A DNA stretch of 64,000 bases, from contig PAQI01000018.1 in the NCBI GenBank assembly GCA_002709235.1, forward strand, positions 42,969 through 106,968, read 5' to 3'. A program made the translations under genes and the position numbers. The notes beneath the pieces are model-generated. The model had not been told where the DNA came from and did not search any database. It worked only from the letters and a program-made list of their open reading frames with translations. This DNA is from Hirschia sp. (lineage in GTDB: Bacteria; Pseudomonadota; Alphaproteobacteria; Caulobacterales; Hyphomonadaceae). This document shows positions 7,745 through 16,609 of the stretch, in pieces; position 1 is the first letter of the stretch, and the number at the start of each line of letters is the position of its first letter.

Positions 7745-8878
7745 ATGATAACAGCTGAACACATGCTGGCCGAAGCGGGGCTTGGTGGCGATATTGCCGC
7801 TGGTGTGCTGCCGGGCCTTACTGCCGCTCTCGCTTCATTGGATGCCGAGACCGGGCTTTCCACCGATGGTCGAAACCGCGCTCTCGCGCAATTTCAGGAC
7901 AATCTTTCCCGCCTGGCCGCGATTGTAGCAGACAGGGCTGCCAACCCTGAGATCGCAGATGTAAAGATCGAACGCCCGATCGTCATTCTGGGGTTGCCAC
8001 GGTGCGGAACGTCTATTCTGCAGGCATTGGTCGGGGCGGACCCTGATGTGCGTACACCGCTGCAATGGGAGGTGGCAGCTCCATCTCCTCCACCGGAGGC
8101 GGCCAGTTTTGCCACCGATCCGCGCGCTGATGGCTTCGATGCGTATGTCGCAGAAAATTTTACGGGTGCCTGGGCTGATGTCCTGAAAGCGCATCCAATC
8201 GGAGCGCGAATCCCCCAAGAATGCGGCATGATACTGGAAACAGCTTTTCAGGGTATCAACCCGACCATGCTGTTCAGATTGCCAGGCTATTATGACTGGT
8301 ATCGTAAAGCCGATACACGGTTCGGCTATCAGGTGCACAAGATGTGGCTTCAACACCTTTCCTGGAAAAATCCAGGCAAGCATTGGGTGTTGAAGGTGCA
8401 GGAGCATGCCTATCATCTGCCTGAACTGCTCAGCGTCTATCCAGACGCTGTGCTGGTTCAACCGCACCGTGATCCGGTTACGGTGATGGCGTCGATCTCA
8501 CGCCTGATCGAAGTCATTCGCTGTGTGAGTTTCACGAAGATTGATCGCGACGAGCTGGGGCAGGAACTGCTGCATTTATGGCATGACGGCCAGGTGGCTT
8601 CGATAGCCTGGCGCCGGGCGAATCCTGATGTGAAAGTGCTGGATCTGCGTTTCAGGGACATCATCAGCGATCCGGTGGAGGCGGTCCGGCAGGTCTATGA
8701 ACACGCCGGTATGGATTTCAATGCGCAAGCTGCGCAGGCCGTCAGTGACTGGTGGGCTGCCAATCCATCCGACAAGCACGGCCAGCATAAATATGAACTG
8801 GCTGATTATGGCCTCACGCGTGAACAGGTCGAGAGTGTCTATTCTGACTACATCGACGCATACAGGCCGTATCTGTGA
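7745..8878 (+). CDS. Sulfotransferase-family protein
   Basis: A 377-residue protein of the PAPS-dependent sulfotransferase fold. The 5'-phosphosulfate loop is PRCGTS at residues 85-90, within IVILGLPRCGTS. The 3'-phosphate region is VQPHRDPVTVMAS. The C-terminal DKHGQHKYELADYGL segment is also typical of this bacterial subgroup. True sulfotransferases move sulfate onto hydroxyls; many catabolic-cluster members have no assigned reaction. The gene diverges from the SDR operon and its stop overlaps the GTG start of the DUF1214-like gene (GTGA). That neighbour family recurs near a second sulfotransferase at the right end of the window. Another ATG at 7763 is possible. Confidence 0.85.
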   Translation: MITAEHMLAEAGLGGDIAAGVLPGLTAALASLDAETGLSTDGRNRALAQFQDNLSRLAAIVADRAANPEIADVKIERPIVILGLPRCGTSILQALVGADPDVRTPLQWEVAAPSPPPEAASFATDPRADGFDAYVAENFTGAWADVLKAHPIGARIPQECGMILETAFQGINPTMLFRLPGYYDWYRKADTRFGYQVHKMWLQHLSWKNPGKHWVLKVQEHAYHLPELLSVYPDAVLVQPHRDPVTVMASISRLIEVIRCVSFTKIDRDELGQELLHLWHDGQVASIAWRRANPDVKVLDLRFRDIISDPVEAVRQVYEHAGMDFNAQAAQAVSDWWAANPSDKHGQHKYELADYGLTREQVESVYSDYIDAYRPYL

Positions 8879-10038
8879 GCGCGTGGGAGGACAGGGTCGC
8901 CGCTTTTGCTGCCACACAGGATGTGTCTGCGCTATTGGCAGATGCGGACGATTCACAATCTCTTGTCGAGGCTGAGCGTCTTTACTGGATGTCTCTGGCG
9001 GCAGGGTGGTTCACGGCCTTTGCTGATCCTGACTATCCTGACTTTGTTCCTGCGGTGAATACGCATCTCAATTGCGTTGGTACAAATCCGGACTTTGTTT
9101 ACGCGACGGCATCCATTGATGGTGCGGGCAGCTATCTGCTGAGCGGAGAACGCGGTGAGTGTCTGTTCGTTCTGATGGATGTAACGGCAGGTGGTCTGGG
9201 AGTAATGGATACGCCGGGGCCGTCGCTTGATCTGATAGATTTCGACACGCTGACACTGGATGAGCGAGGACGGTTTTCGTTGTTGCTGAGCGCAGAGAAG
9301 CCAGAGGACTGGGAAGGCGACTGGCGCAAACTCGACACATCAGCGCGCTCGCTTTCAATTCGTCAGGCCAGCTATGATTGGGGCGAAGACCGCGAGGCAC
9401 GTATTGCCATCGAGCGGATCGACAAGCCTCATCGCAGAAATCGTTTTTCAGAGGCTGATATCAATGAGCGGCTGACTGCACTTGCTGATTATCCCAAACG
9501 GCTTTCCGGCATGGCGCTGGGGTTCATTGCCGGTCAACGAAAGAAAGACCTCTGGAACCGGTTGGAACATGATGACTGGGCAGGCCAGGGCGGTGTTCAG
9601 GGGCAACATTATTTTCAGGGCTTGTTTCGGCTGGAGCCCGGCAAGGCCTTGTTGTTGGAAAGCGATTTACCGGAACAGGTGCGTTACTGGAATGTCCAGC
9701 TCTCGGACATGATGTGGAACAGTATTGACTGGATGAACCACCAATCCAGCCTCAATGGTGGTCAGGCTCATATCGACAATGATGGACGCTTCCGTGCGGT
9801 GATCGCATTGGAGGATCCGGGAGTTCCCAATTGGCTCGATCCCGGTGGACATGCTGAAGGGGCGCTGATGGTGCGATGGACCGGCGCAAGCAGTGGTCCT
9901 GAACCCTGTTTGAAACTGATCGAGGTTGAGGATCTGAAAACTCAGCTTCCAAAAGACACGCCAACTGTTTCTCCAGAGCAGCGTGAAACACAATTGCGAG
10001 CGCGCAGGCGTAGCGTACAATTGCGACGCCGATGGTGA
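8875..10038 (+). CDS. DUF1214-like protein of unknown function
   Basis: A 387-residue protein starting at a GTG that overlaps the previous stop codon. A central stretch (NCVGTNPDFVYATASIDGAG, then YLLSGERG) matches the pattern of DUF1214/DUF1254-type proteins, in which a conserved NPDN..Y..A.ID.xxxY motif recurs. No catalytic motif is recognised and no signal peptide or membrane segment is visible. The C-terminus is Arg-rich (RARRRSVQLRRRW). The last gene of the window (63474 onward) has the same NPDN...IDGxGxYE region. Tight coupling to a sulfotransferase suggests a shared step; the function is unknown. Confidence 0.7.
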   Translation: MSAWEDRVAAFAATQDVSALLADADDSQSLVEAERLYWMSLAAGWFTAFADPDYPDFVPAVNTHLNCVGTNPDFVYATASIDGAGSYLLSGERGECLFVLMDVTAGGLGVMDTPGPSLDLIDFDTLTLDERGRFSLLLSAEKPEDWEGDWRKLDTSARSLSIRQASYDWGEDREARIAIERIDKPHRRNRFSEADINERLTALADYPKRLSGMALGFIAGQRKKDLWNRLEHDDWAGQGGVQGQHYFQGLFRLEPGKALLLESDLPEQVRYWNVQLSDMMWNSIDWMNHQSSLNGGQAHIDNDGRFRAVIALEDPGVPNWLDPGGHAEGALMVRWTGASSGPEPCLKLIEVEDLKTQLPKDTPTVSPEQRETQLRARRRSVQLRRRW

Positions 10039-10048
10039 TGGATACGTC

Positions 10049-10453
10049 CTACGTGTCGGGTGGATGTTGCATCTGCGCACCTTCACCATATTGGTGCCAC
10101 CATTTCATTAGTGACCGTATGGTTGGGTCCAGCGCCTTGGTCGCCTCGGTCATGCTGTATTCCACACGCGGAGGGACCTCGGCAAAGACGGTGCGGGTTA
10201 CCAGTCCGTCGGCCTCAAGCTCTCGCAATTGTCGGGTCAGCATGTGTTGAGTTACACCGGGAATTGTCTTGCGGAGCTCTCCGAAGCGGTGGGTGCGATG
10301 GTAGAGTAACCAAAGAATTTCCAATTTCCATTTGCCGGCAATGATCGTCAACGCCTTGCGTAATTCAGCATATTCTTCGGGCTGAACATTCCTGTTTTTC
10401 TCAATAGTCATGTATTTCATACTAACTTGTCGTAATTCATCCTGCTTGTTCAT
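10049..10453 (-). CDS. HxlR-type winged-helix transcriptional regulator
   Basis: A 134-residue HxlR/MarR-like DNA-binding protein. The HxlR core is clear: LTIIAGKWKLEILWLL, RFGELRKTIPGVTQHMLTRQL and LEADGLVTR, then the wing YSMTEATKALDP. The protein contains no cysteine, so it is not a thiol-redox sensor like many HxlR proteins. The start is uncertain: ATGs lie at 10453, at 10420 and at an upstream 10513, none with a strong ribosome binding site. It diverges from the P450 gene and probably controls it. Their shared promoter region has no copy of the cluster-wide dyad. It converges on the DUF1214-like gene with a 10-bp gap. Confidence 0.88.
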   Translation of the reverse strand: MNKQDELRQVSMKYMTIEKNRNVQPEEYAELRKALTIIAGKWKLEILWLLYHRTHRFGELRKTIPGVTQHMLTRQLRELEADGLVTRTVFAEVPPRVEYSMTEATKALDPTIRSLMKWWHQYGEGAQMQHPPDT

Positions 10454-10563
10454 TGGAATGCTAGACGATATTGACTGACTATGGAAGTCGAACAGGGTTT
10501 GAATCCAGACCATGTCAGTTTTTTGCGGCTTCTGAACAGCAATTGAGCGACCGGAGCAAAGCC

Positions 10564-11778
10564 ATGCACTTTCAACTTCCAGACCCCGTCATTCCTGATC
10601 ATGTGCCGCAATCTCTGGTGCGCCCGTTTCCTTATGTCTTTGGGATGACGACAAGGGACAACCCGTTCACTGAATGGGCGGCTTCCGTGCATGACGGTCC
10701 GGATATCTTCTACGCCCCGCATGCCTATCCGGGAGCGACTCCGGCCTGGATCGTGCGACGTATGGAAGATTTGCGGAAGATCTATTTCGACACCGAGACA
10801 TTTTCCAGCAAGGACTTTTCACCCTTTGCCAAGCTGATCGGCGAAACCTGGACCAATCTGCCAGCGGAAATCGATCCGCCCGATCATGCCAAATACCGGG
10901 CATTCGTGAATCCACTTTTTACACCAGCTGCAATGGCAAAGCTTGAAAACAAGATTCGCGGATATGCCGTCGATTATATCGAAGGTTTTCGTGAGAGCGG
11001 AAATTGCGAGTTCATGTCCGACTTTGCTTTTGAATTTCCAATCAAGGTATTTCTTGAACTCATGGATTTTCCATTGAGCAATACAAAGCAGTTCCTGGAA
11101 TGGGAAACCGGTCTGCTGCATTCGCTCGACCTGGAGACAATTGCGACGGCGACCCGCAATGTCGTTGGCTTTCTGCGTGAAGAGATCGAAGCGCGCCGTA
11201 AACAGCCGCGGGACGACATGATCAGCTATGCGCTGAGCGTTGAAATCGAAGGCCGCAAACTCAATGATGATGAGCTTGTCGGGTTCGCTTTCAACCTGTT
11301 CATCGGTGGTTTGGACACTGTGTCGACCAATATGGGGCTGCATTTCCTGCATTTGGCGCGCAATCCGCAGGATCAGGTGTTTCTAAGAGAAAACCCGAAG
11401 CGGATACCACATGCGATTGACGAGATGATGCGGGCCTATGCGGCTGTCACGACATTCCGGACTTGTACAAAGGAAACTGAATTTGGTGGCGTCAAGATGA
11501 TGCCAGGAGACAAGGTGGCGATGTCAACGACGCTGGCTGGGCGCGACCCGGAAGCATTTCCGAAACCTGAGGAGATCCGGTTCGACCGGAGCCCCCGGCA
11601 TGTGTCTTTCGGATTTGGCCCGCACATGTGTGTGGGCATGCATCTGGCCAAACGAGAAATGCGCATCGCCATTGAAGAATTCGTGACGCGCATTCCGGAG
11701 TTTCGAGTCAAATCAGACCACGAAATCGAATACCATCTTGGAATGATTCAACCTGTTACATTGCCACTGGTCTGGTAG
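10564..11778 (+). CDS. Cytochrome P450
   Basis: This 404-residue soluble bacterial P450 starts at an ATG 11 bp after GGAG. Family landmarks are PPDHAKYR (residues 105-112), the I-helix GGLDT (248-252, with Gly at the usual Ala position), the ExxR pair Glu287/Arg290 and the heme loop SFGFGPHMCVG with ligand Cys356. It would hydroxylate the pathway substrate using a ferredoxin. The only ferredoxin gene in the window is at 54774 in another operon, and no ferredoxin reductase is present. The gene stands alone, divergent from the HxlR regulator, and ends in a bidirectional terminator. Confidence 0.95.
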   Translation: MHFQLPDPVIPDHVPQSLVRPFPYVFGMTTRDNPFTEWAASVHDGPDIFYAPHAYPGATPAWIVRRMEDLRKIYFDTETFSSKDFSPFAKLIGETWTNLPAEIDPPDHAKYRAFVNPLFTPAAMAKLENKIRGYAVDYIEGFRESGNCEFMSDFAFEFPIKVFLELMDFPLSNTKQFLEWETGLLHSLDLETIATATRNVVGFLREEIEARRKQPRDDMISYALSVEIEGRKLNDDELVGFAFNLFIGGLDTVSTNMGLHFLHLARNPQDQVFLRENPKRIPHAIDEMMRAYAAVTTFRTCTKETEFGGVKMMPGDKVAMSTTLAGRDPEAFPKPEEIRFDRSPRHVSFGFGPHMCVGMHLAKREMRIAIEEFVTRIPEFRVKSDHEIEYHLGMIQPVTLPLVW

Positions 11779-11798
11779 TGAATTGCAATTAAAAAGAT

Positions 11799-11829
11799 AA
11801 AGCGGGCGGTGTTGTCCGTCCCGCTTTTC
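11799..11829. terminator. Bidirectional intrinsic terminator between P450 and reverse operon
   Basis: AAAGCGGGCGG and CCGTCCCGCTTTT form a stem with one internal mismatch and a short loop. The A-tract on one side and T-tract on the other fit termination of both converging units. Confidence 0.8.
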
Positions 11830-11830
11830 T

Positions 11831-12610
11831 TTAGCTGTTGCCCAGCTTTTCCGTACCTGACGTCAGCACCTTGTCGCCCATGTGCAGGCGGGCGCGCTCT
11901 TCTGCGGCCAGTCCTTCGGATGTGGGATTTTGAACGGCATCCTTGGTCAGGGGGGCGGTCAACCAATCCCAATGCGTAAAGCGTAGCGTAGTCTGGTCGA
12001 CACATGAGGCTTTGGTCAGCTCAGCGTTTTCGCGCCAGGCCTGCCAGGCTGAAGCGTCGTTCAATCTGTATATGCCAACATAGTTATGACCGGGTGTCGT
12101 CGGGATCATCTGTCCATAGGTACGAAACATGGCAAAGCCAGCCGATTTGACACCCGGGCGGCGGACAGCTTTGGGAAGGTATTCATCGCAATACCATTCA
12201 CGGAAATTGGCATCCTGACCAGGCGTTGCATTGAGCTGCTCCAGGATGACGCTGCCAGTGTGTGGTGTTTCCGGATCTTTGTCGCGGAATGCTAGCGGAT
12301 AGTAGTGATAATCTTCCAGTGTGCTGTCATCAATCGCATCGGTGACCATCATCCGTGTGGTCAATGCGTTGTCCCAATGCTCGCGGGAAAAGCGCTCTGC
12401 ATCGAAAACATCATAGAAGGCCAGATACTGCCAGTCGAATGCGTCAGGCAGATCCATAGGTTGATCATTGCTTCGGCTGAAGCGCTGGGCTGTTATGGAT
12501 CCGCGAAACCGCAAGGCGTCACGAATATGGATATTGGTGTACCAGTCATTCAGATCGTTTTCGCGACCTGGCTGAGCTTTGGTCAGAACGACAAGAATAG
12601 CCTCTATCAT
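11831..12610 (-). CDS. Tandem dimeric alpha/beta-barrel (EthD/ABM-like) protein, unknown function
   Basis: A 259-residue protein in which two halves resemble each other. Residues near the N-terminus read ENDLNDWYTNIHIRDALRF and the second half repeats the pattern as ANFREWYCDEYLPKAVRRPG. The NDWY..H and REWY..EYLP signatures are typical of small ferredoxin-fold stress and ABM/EthD-like domains, here duplicated in one chain. No catalytic residue set is recognised. It is the last gene of the operon starting at 17061, 6 bp after the SDR. Binding or isomerising a hydrophobic intermediate would fit but is not shown. Confidence 0.6.
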   Translation of the reverse strand: MIEAILVVLTKAQPGRENDLNDWYTNIHIRDALRFRGSITAQRFSRSNDQPMDLPDAFDWQYLAFYDVFDAERFSREHWDNALTTRMMVTDAIDDSTLEDYHYYPLAFRDKDPETPHTGSVILEQLNATPGQDANFREWYCDEYLPKAVRRPGVKSAGFAMFRTYGQMIPTTPGHNYVGIYRLNDASAWQAWRENAELTKASCVDQTTLRFTHWDWLTAPLTKDAVQNPTSEGLAAEERARLHMGDKVLTSGTEKLGNS

Positions 12611-12616
12611 GGACGC

Positions 12617-13450
12617 CTATCCTCCGGCTGAAGTGAACGGCTTGGTGGGAGAGCCCATGGTTTCGCGGTAGGAGATGGGTTGTTTCCCATCCAGGTCATG
12701 CAGGCCATAACGCTCGCCCAGTTCAGCACCGATCAGTGCCTGACCATTCAGCGTCATGAGTTCGGGATCACGATAGAGCGCGTTGATCACAAGTGCTGTG
12801 AACTCTGGCGTTTCGAATTGCGGAAGCATTGCGCGCAGATCATCGGGGATGTGTTCAGGTGGCATCGACTTGACGGCATCAGTCAGGATAAAGCCCGGCC
12901 ACAAAGAGACTGCGGCTACGCCATGCGGAGCGAGATCTACTGCCATATCCGCCATCATCTTGTCAGTGCCAGCCTTCGCCGCGCCATAAGCCGCACCATG
13001 AAAATAGGAGACCGCGCCATAAAACGAGATGCTGGCGATGAGACCTTTGCCCGCTTCGATCATGAGGGGAGCGGCATGCCACGCAGCCACATAATTGGAG
13101 CGCAATCCGACATTGATCATATCGGACAGTTTCAGTGGCTTTTCCCAGAAGCCACCCGGCGCGATCAGTAGGTCCGGATAAACAGCAGCAGCGTTGTTCA
13201 CGAGAATATCGATCCCACCGAGGTCACGCTTGATCTGCGCAAAAGCGGCTTCGACCTGAGCATCATCTGAATGATCGCACTTTATGGCAAGAGCGTTTCC
13301 ACCAGCTGCTCTGATCTCTTCAGATATTGCTGTAAGGTCCTGCTCATTGCGCCCGGTGACGCAGACGGTTGCGCCCTTGGAGGCAAATCCTCGTGCCATG
13401 CCTCGGCCAAGGCCACGTGTTGCGCCGGTTACAACTGCAATGGTGCTCAT
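12617..13450 (-). CDS. Short-chain dehydrogenase/reductase
   Basis: A 277-residue SDR with TGATRGLG at residues 8-15, VNNAAAV, an ASISFYG serine region and the catalytic AAYGAAK. The C-terminus (YGLHDLDGKQPISYRE) extends beyond the usual end of classical SDRs and resembles DHRS1-like members. It would oxidise or reduce a hydroxyl or keto group. It lies 3 bp after the PQQ dehydrogenase stop in the same operon, which suggests they act on related alcohols. Confidence 0.92.
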   Translation of the reverse strand: MSTIAVVTGATRGLGRGMARGFASKGATVCVTGRNEQDLTAISEEIRAAGGNALAIKCDHSDDAQVEAAFAQIKRDLGGIDILVNNAAAVYPDLLIAPGGFWEKPLKLSDMINVGLRSNYVAAWHAAPLMIEAGKGLIASISFYGAVSYFHGAAYGAAKAGTDKMMADMAVDLAPHGVAAVSLWPGFILTDAVKSMPPEHIPDDLRAMLPQFETPEFTALVINALYRDPELMTLNGQALIGAELGERYGLHDLDGKQPISYRETMGSPTKPFTSAGG

Positions 13451-13453
13451 CTG

Positions 13454-15805
13454 CTATTCCTTGTCTGAGTTTACCGGAAGCGCATAGGCGATCAGTTGAT
13501 CGCTATAGCCAGAGAGGATCCCGCCATGCCCACCGGCTGCGATAACGATGAACTGTCTGTCTGACTTGTCAGACCAATAGCTCATTGGTGTGGCGTTACC
13601 GCCTGCCGGCAGTCGGCCTTTCCACAATTCCCGCCCAGTATTGATGTCATAGGCGTGCAGCATGTGCTCCTGCGTGGCGCCAATGAAGGCGAGACCGGAT
13701 TTCGTGACAACCGCACCACCAATATTGGGCACGCCCATTGGAATTGGCAGGCCTGTGCTCAGCAATAGGGGACCACTATCGCGCATTGTGCCGAATGGCT
13801 TTTGCCACATCAGTTCACGCGTGTTCAGGTCTACTGCGCTGATCATGCCGTAAGGTGGTTGTGTGCAAGGCGCGACGAGAGGCGACAGGAACGGAGACAC
13901 CGATACTGCATAAGGTGTTCCTGCTTGTGCGACCGGACCAGCGACGTTCTCATAGCTGGGCTTGGCAACCGGCTTGAGGCCCATCTCGTCAGCTTCCGCC
14001 CGAGGGATGAGTTGGCTGCGGTTTATGACGTGTGACGAGTTTACGATGACGATCTGATTGATCGGATCTACTGCGACGCTTCCCCAGTTATGGCCACCCA
14101 GAACACCAGGCCAAATGATCGAAGGTCGCTCTGTTTCAACAGGAGTCATCGACCCCTCAAAACGCGCACGCTTGAAGTTCAGCCGGCACCATGCCTGATC
14201 CACCATTGCCATACCCCACATGGTTTTCTCTGTAGGACGTTCACCGGCAAAGTTCGGCATGCCTACCGAGAATGGCTGGGTAGGAGAAGACCGCTCGCCG
14301 ACAGCATTGCTGACAGGAACTTCCTTTTCGACAACCTCTGCAATTGGTTCACCTGTGCGACGATCCAGCAGGAACAATTCACCACGCTTGGTCGGTTGGA
14401 GGAGAGCAGGGCGACCATCCTTGAGGTCAATCAGGACAGGTTGTGATGCGACATCATAATCCCACAAATCGTGATGCGTGGTCTGGAAGTGCCAGCGAGG
14501 CTTTCCGGTGGAAACATCCAGAGCGACAACCGAACTGGAATATTCGTCCATTTCCGGGGTGCGATGACCGCCATAATAGTCAGGTGTCGCGTTGCCCATC
14601 GGTACATAGACAAGGCCCAGTTCGGGGTCCGCGCTCATCACACTCCAGCTGTTGGGCGTGCCTGGGGTGTAGGTTTCGCCCGGTTCGGGTTCGCCTGTTC
14701 TATCTGGTCGACCCATGTCCCAGGCCCAGGAAAGCTCACCGGTGACAGCGTCATATGCGCGGATGGCACCAGAAGGCTCACCAGTCATTTGGCCGTCTGT
14801 TACCCAACCTCCAATGACCAGTTTGCCGTCGATCAAAGTTGCAGGCGACGTGACATGATAATAGCCGGTCGGCGCGTCACTCATGCCGGTTAGCAGGTTG
14901 ACCGCGCCATTGTCACCAAATGCCTCGCAAGCTTCGCCGGTTTTAGCGTCAACAGACAGCATGCGACTGTCGATTGTGGCTGTGTAGATCTGTTCGGCGC
15001 AGACCGAATTCGGCTCCACATCGGGACGCTTGTAATATGTCACGCCGCGGCAAGTCTGACCGAATATGCCGTCTGCATTGGTGTGAGATACAAAGCGCCA
15101 TGCCTGTTTGCCGGTCTCCGCATCGAGCGCGATGATGTCGTTATACCCTGTACAGAAATACAGTTTGTCATTAATTTTCAGCGGCGTGGCCTGGAACGGA
15201 GCGGGTTCGCCATTGGGCTCTTTGCCGAGTGAATAACGCCATGCTTCTTTCAATGCGCCAACATTGGAAGGGGTTATCTGGTCCAGCGGCGAATAGCGGT
15301 TGCCACCAGGCGCATTGCCATAGGTCTTCCATTCTCCCATTGCTGGATCATCAGGACCTGCTGCTATTTCAGTGAGGTTCTTGCCGCCGGTGATCCTGTC
15401 ATTCCAGAAGATCAATGCCAGACCACCGACAATGAAGATTGAAACGGCTGCAAGCAGTCCTTTGGTGATTGGTGTTGTTTTGGGCAGATCAAGTGAATGT
15501 CTGACCCATGGCATGAGCAACCACACGCCTATCCCGGTCAGCAGACCTAGTCTGCCGGTCAGCGCCCAGCCATTAAGGCCGGATTCCATAAGCGCCCAGA
15601 GTAATGTTCCGACCCATAGAACCCCAAAGGATTTCAGAGCGTCGGCAGATTGTTGCCACAAGTGCCAGGCAGTGACCGCCAACAAGGCACCTGCGATCAC
15701 ATAGTAGATCGAGCCGCCTGCGAAGACGAGTTGTACGCCCAGCCAGACCAAACCTGCCGCCAACAAGAGAAGGAGTACAGACAAAATACGATTCAGGATT
15801 TTCAT
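13454..15805 (-). CDS. Membrane-bound PQQ-dependent quinoprotein dehydrogenase (mGDH-like)
   Basis: A 783-residue protein with about five N-terminal membrane segments in the first 140 residues (for example SVLLLLLAAGLVWLGVQLVF), followed by a periplasmic eight-bladed quinoprotein beta-propeller. Tryptophan-docking style repeats (DAETGKQAW, DVSTGKPRWHFQTTHHDLWD, DINTGRELWKG) and the TTHHDLWDYD active-site region match the membrane glucose/alcohol dehydrogenase family. It would pass electrons from a substrate alcohol to ubiquinone at the periplasmic face. No pqq biosynthesis genes are in the window. The neighbouring polytopic membrane protein may be a partner. Confidence 0.93.
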   Translation of the reverse strand: MKILNRILSVLLLLLAAGLVWLGVQLVFAGGSIYYVIAGALLAVTAWHLWQQSADALKSFGVLWVGTLLWALMESGLNGWALTGRLGLLTGIGVWLLMPWVRHSLDLPKTTPITKGLLAAVSIFIVGGLALIFWNDRITGGKNLTEIAAGPDDPAMGEWKTYGNAPGGNRYSPLDQITPSNVGALKEAWRYSLGKEPNGEPAPFQATPLKINDKLYFCTGYNDIIALDAETGKQAWRFVSHTNADGIFGQTCRGVTYYKRPDVEPNSVCAEQIYTATIDSRMLSVDAKTGEACEAFGDNGAVNLLTGMSDAPTGYYHVTSPATLIDGKLVIGGWVTDGQMTGEPSGAIRAYDAVTGELSWAWDMGRPDRTGEPEPGETYTPGTPNSWSVMSADPELGLVYVPMGNATPDYYGGHRTPEMDEYSSSVVALDVSTGKPRWHFQTTHHDLWDYDVASQPVLIDLKDGRPALLQPTKRGELFLLDRRTGEPIAEVVEKEVPVSNAVGERSSPTQPFSVGMPNFAGERPTEKTMWGMAMVDQAWCRLNFKRARFEGSMTPVETERPSIIWPGVLGGHNWGSVAVDPINQIVIVNSSHVINRSQLIPRAEADEMGLKPVAKPSYENVAGPVAQAGTPYAVSVSPFLSPLVAPCTQPPYGMISAVDLNTRELMWQKPFGTMRDSGPLLLSTGLPIPMGVPNIGGAVVTKSGLAFIGATQEHMLHAYDINTGRELWKGRLPAGGNATPMSYWSDKSDRQFIVIAAGGHGGILSGYSDQLIAYALPVNSDKE

Positions 15806-15832
15806 GCGAATTCGGCTCCGCGGGATTGGTGA

Positions 15833-16609
15833 TCAGGGAACCAAAGCGCTTGGACCGCCAAATATGAGGCGGCCAATGATCGGGGGTGCAATGTTCACAA
15901 CGAAGAAGGTGATTTGGAAGACAAGGACCATGGCCCAAACCCGCGCTAACTCGCGCTGTAATCCAACTGGACGGGCGGCTACACCTAGGCGGCGTTCATG
16001 AGGCATCAAGCCGTCGCTGTCACGCATGGCTAGCAGAGCCACGAAACCACCGGCCCACAATCCGATCAGGAGCGGAAAAACAAGTGGAAGCCGACCTTTC
16101 TCGCTTTCAAGGGTTGGGCCAATGATTGAATCATAAGTCCACCAGCCATTTGCAACCGAACTGCCTTCGACATTGATCTGGTAGGCCAGAAACAATGGAA
16201 ATGCCGTCAGCATTGCTATCGCGGTAATTGAGACACGTGGAAACTTGCGGTTCAGCCATCTGACGAGCATCACAAGCAGGGGGATCGAAATAGCAAACCA
16301 CCATCCCCAACTGAAGGGTACGAAGAGTGGTTTGACCGGCGTGGTGAAAGCCATATCACCCCATAATGGCAGACGGTCGAAAGCCGGGTTCCAGGCAAGG
16401 TAGGCCCCCCAATCGCCGAAAAATTCCTGCCAGAATGAACTGGTTGCAGCGATCAGGACCAAGCCAAACAATGGAAGCTTACGATCCTTGATGGTCCAGG
16501 CAATCGTAAGAGCGACGAGAATGCCCCAGATCCAGAAACTACCGGTTTCCATCATTCCTGGATTGATCGGTTGCCCCATGGCTTCCGCGGCCAATTGCTC
16601 CGGGGTCAT
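15833..16609 (-). CDS. Polytopic membrane protein, possibly AveC-like
   Basis: A 258-residue integral membrane protein with six or seven hydrophobic segments (for example GSFWIWGILVALTIAW, FAISIPLLVMLVRWL, VWAMVLVFQITFFVV). The Trp- and Pro-rich loop FGDWGAYLAWNPAFDRLPLW between the early segments recalls spirocyclase AveC-type proteins, but this is a pattern impression, not a firm assignment. The ATG overlaps the stop of the preceding NTF2-like gene (ATGA), and the PQQ dehydrogenase follows after 27 bp. A role in membrane handling of a hydrophobic substrate, or as a partner of the dehydrogenase, is possible. Confidence 0.65.
   Translation of the reverse strand: MTPEQLAAEAMGQPINPGMMETGSFWIWGILVALTIAWTIKDRKLPLFGLVLIAATSSFWQEFFGDWGAYLAWNPAFDRLPLWGDMAFTTPVKPLFVPFSWGWWFAISIPLLVMLVRWLNRKFPRVSITAIAMLTAFPLFLAYQINVEGSSVANGWWTYDSIIGPTLESEKGRLPLVFPLLIGLWAGGFVALLAMRDSDGLMPHERRLGVAARPVGLQRELARVWAMVLVFQITFFVVNIAPPIIGRLIFGGPSALVP

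Noticed and set aside
10441..10456. A possible cluster dyad (CCTGCT-N4-CATTGG) at the HxlR start
   Set aside because: Three consensus positions fail and it overlaps the coding start; chance similarity.
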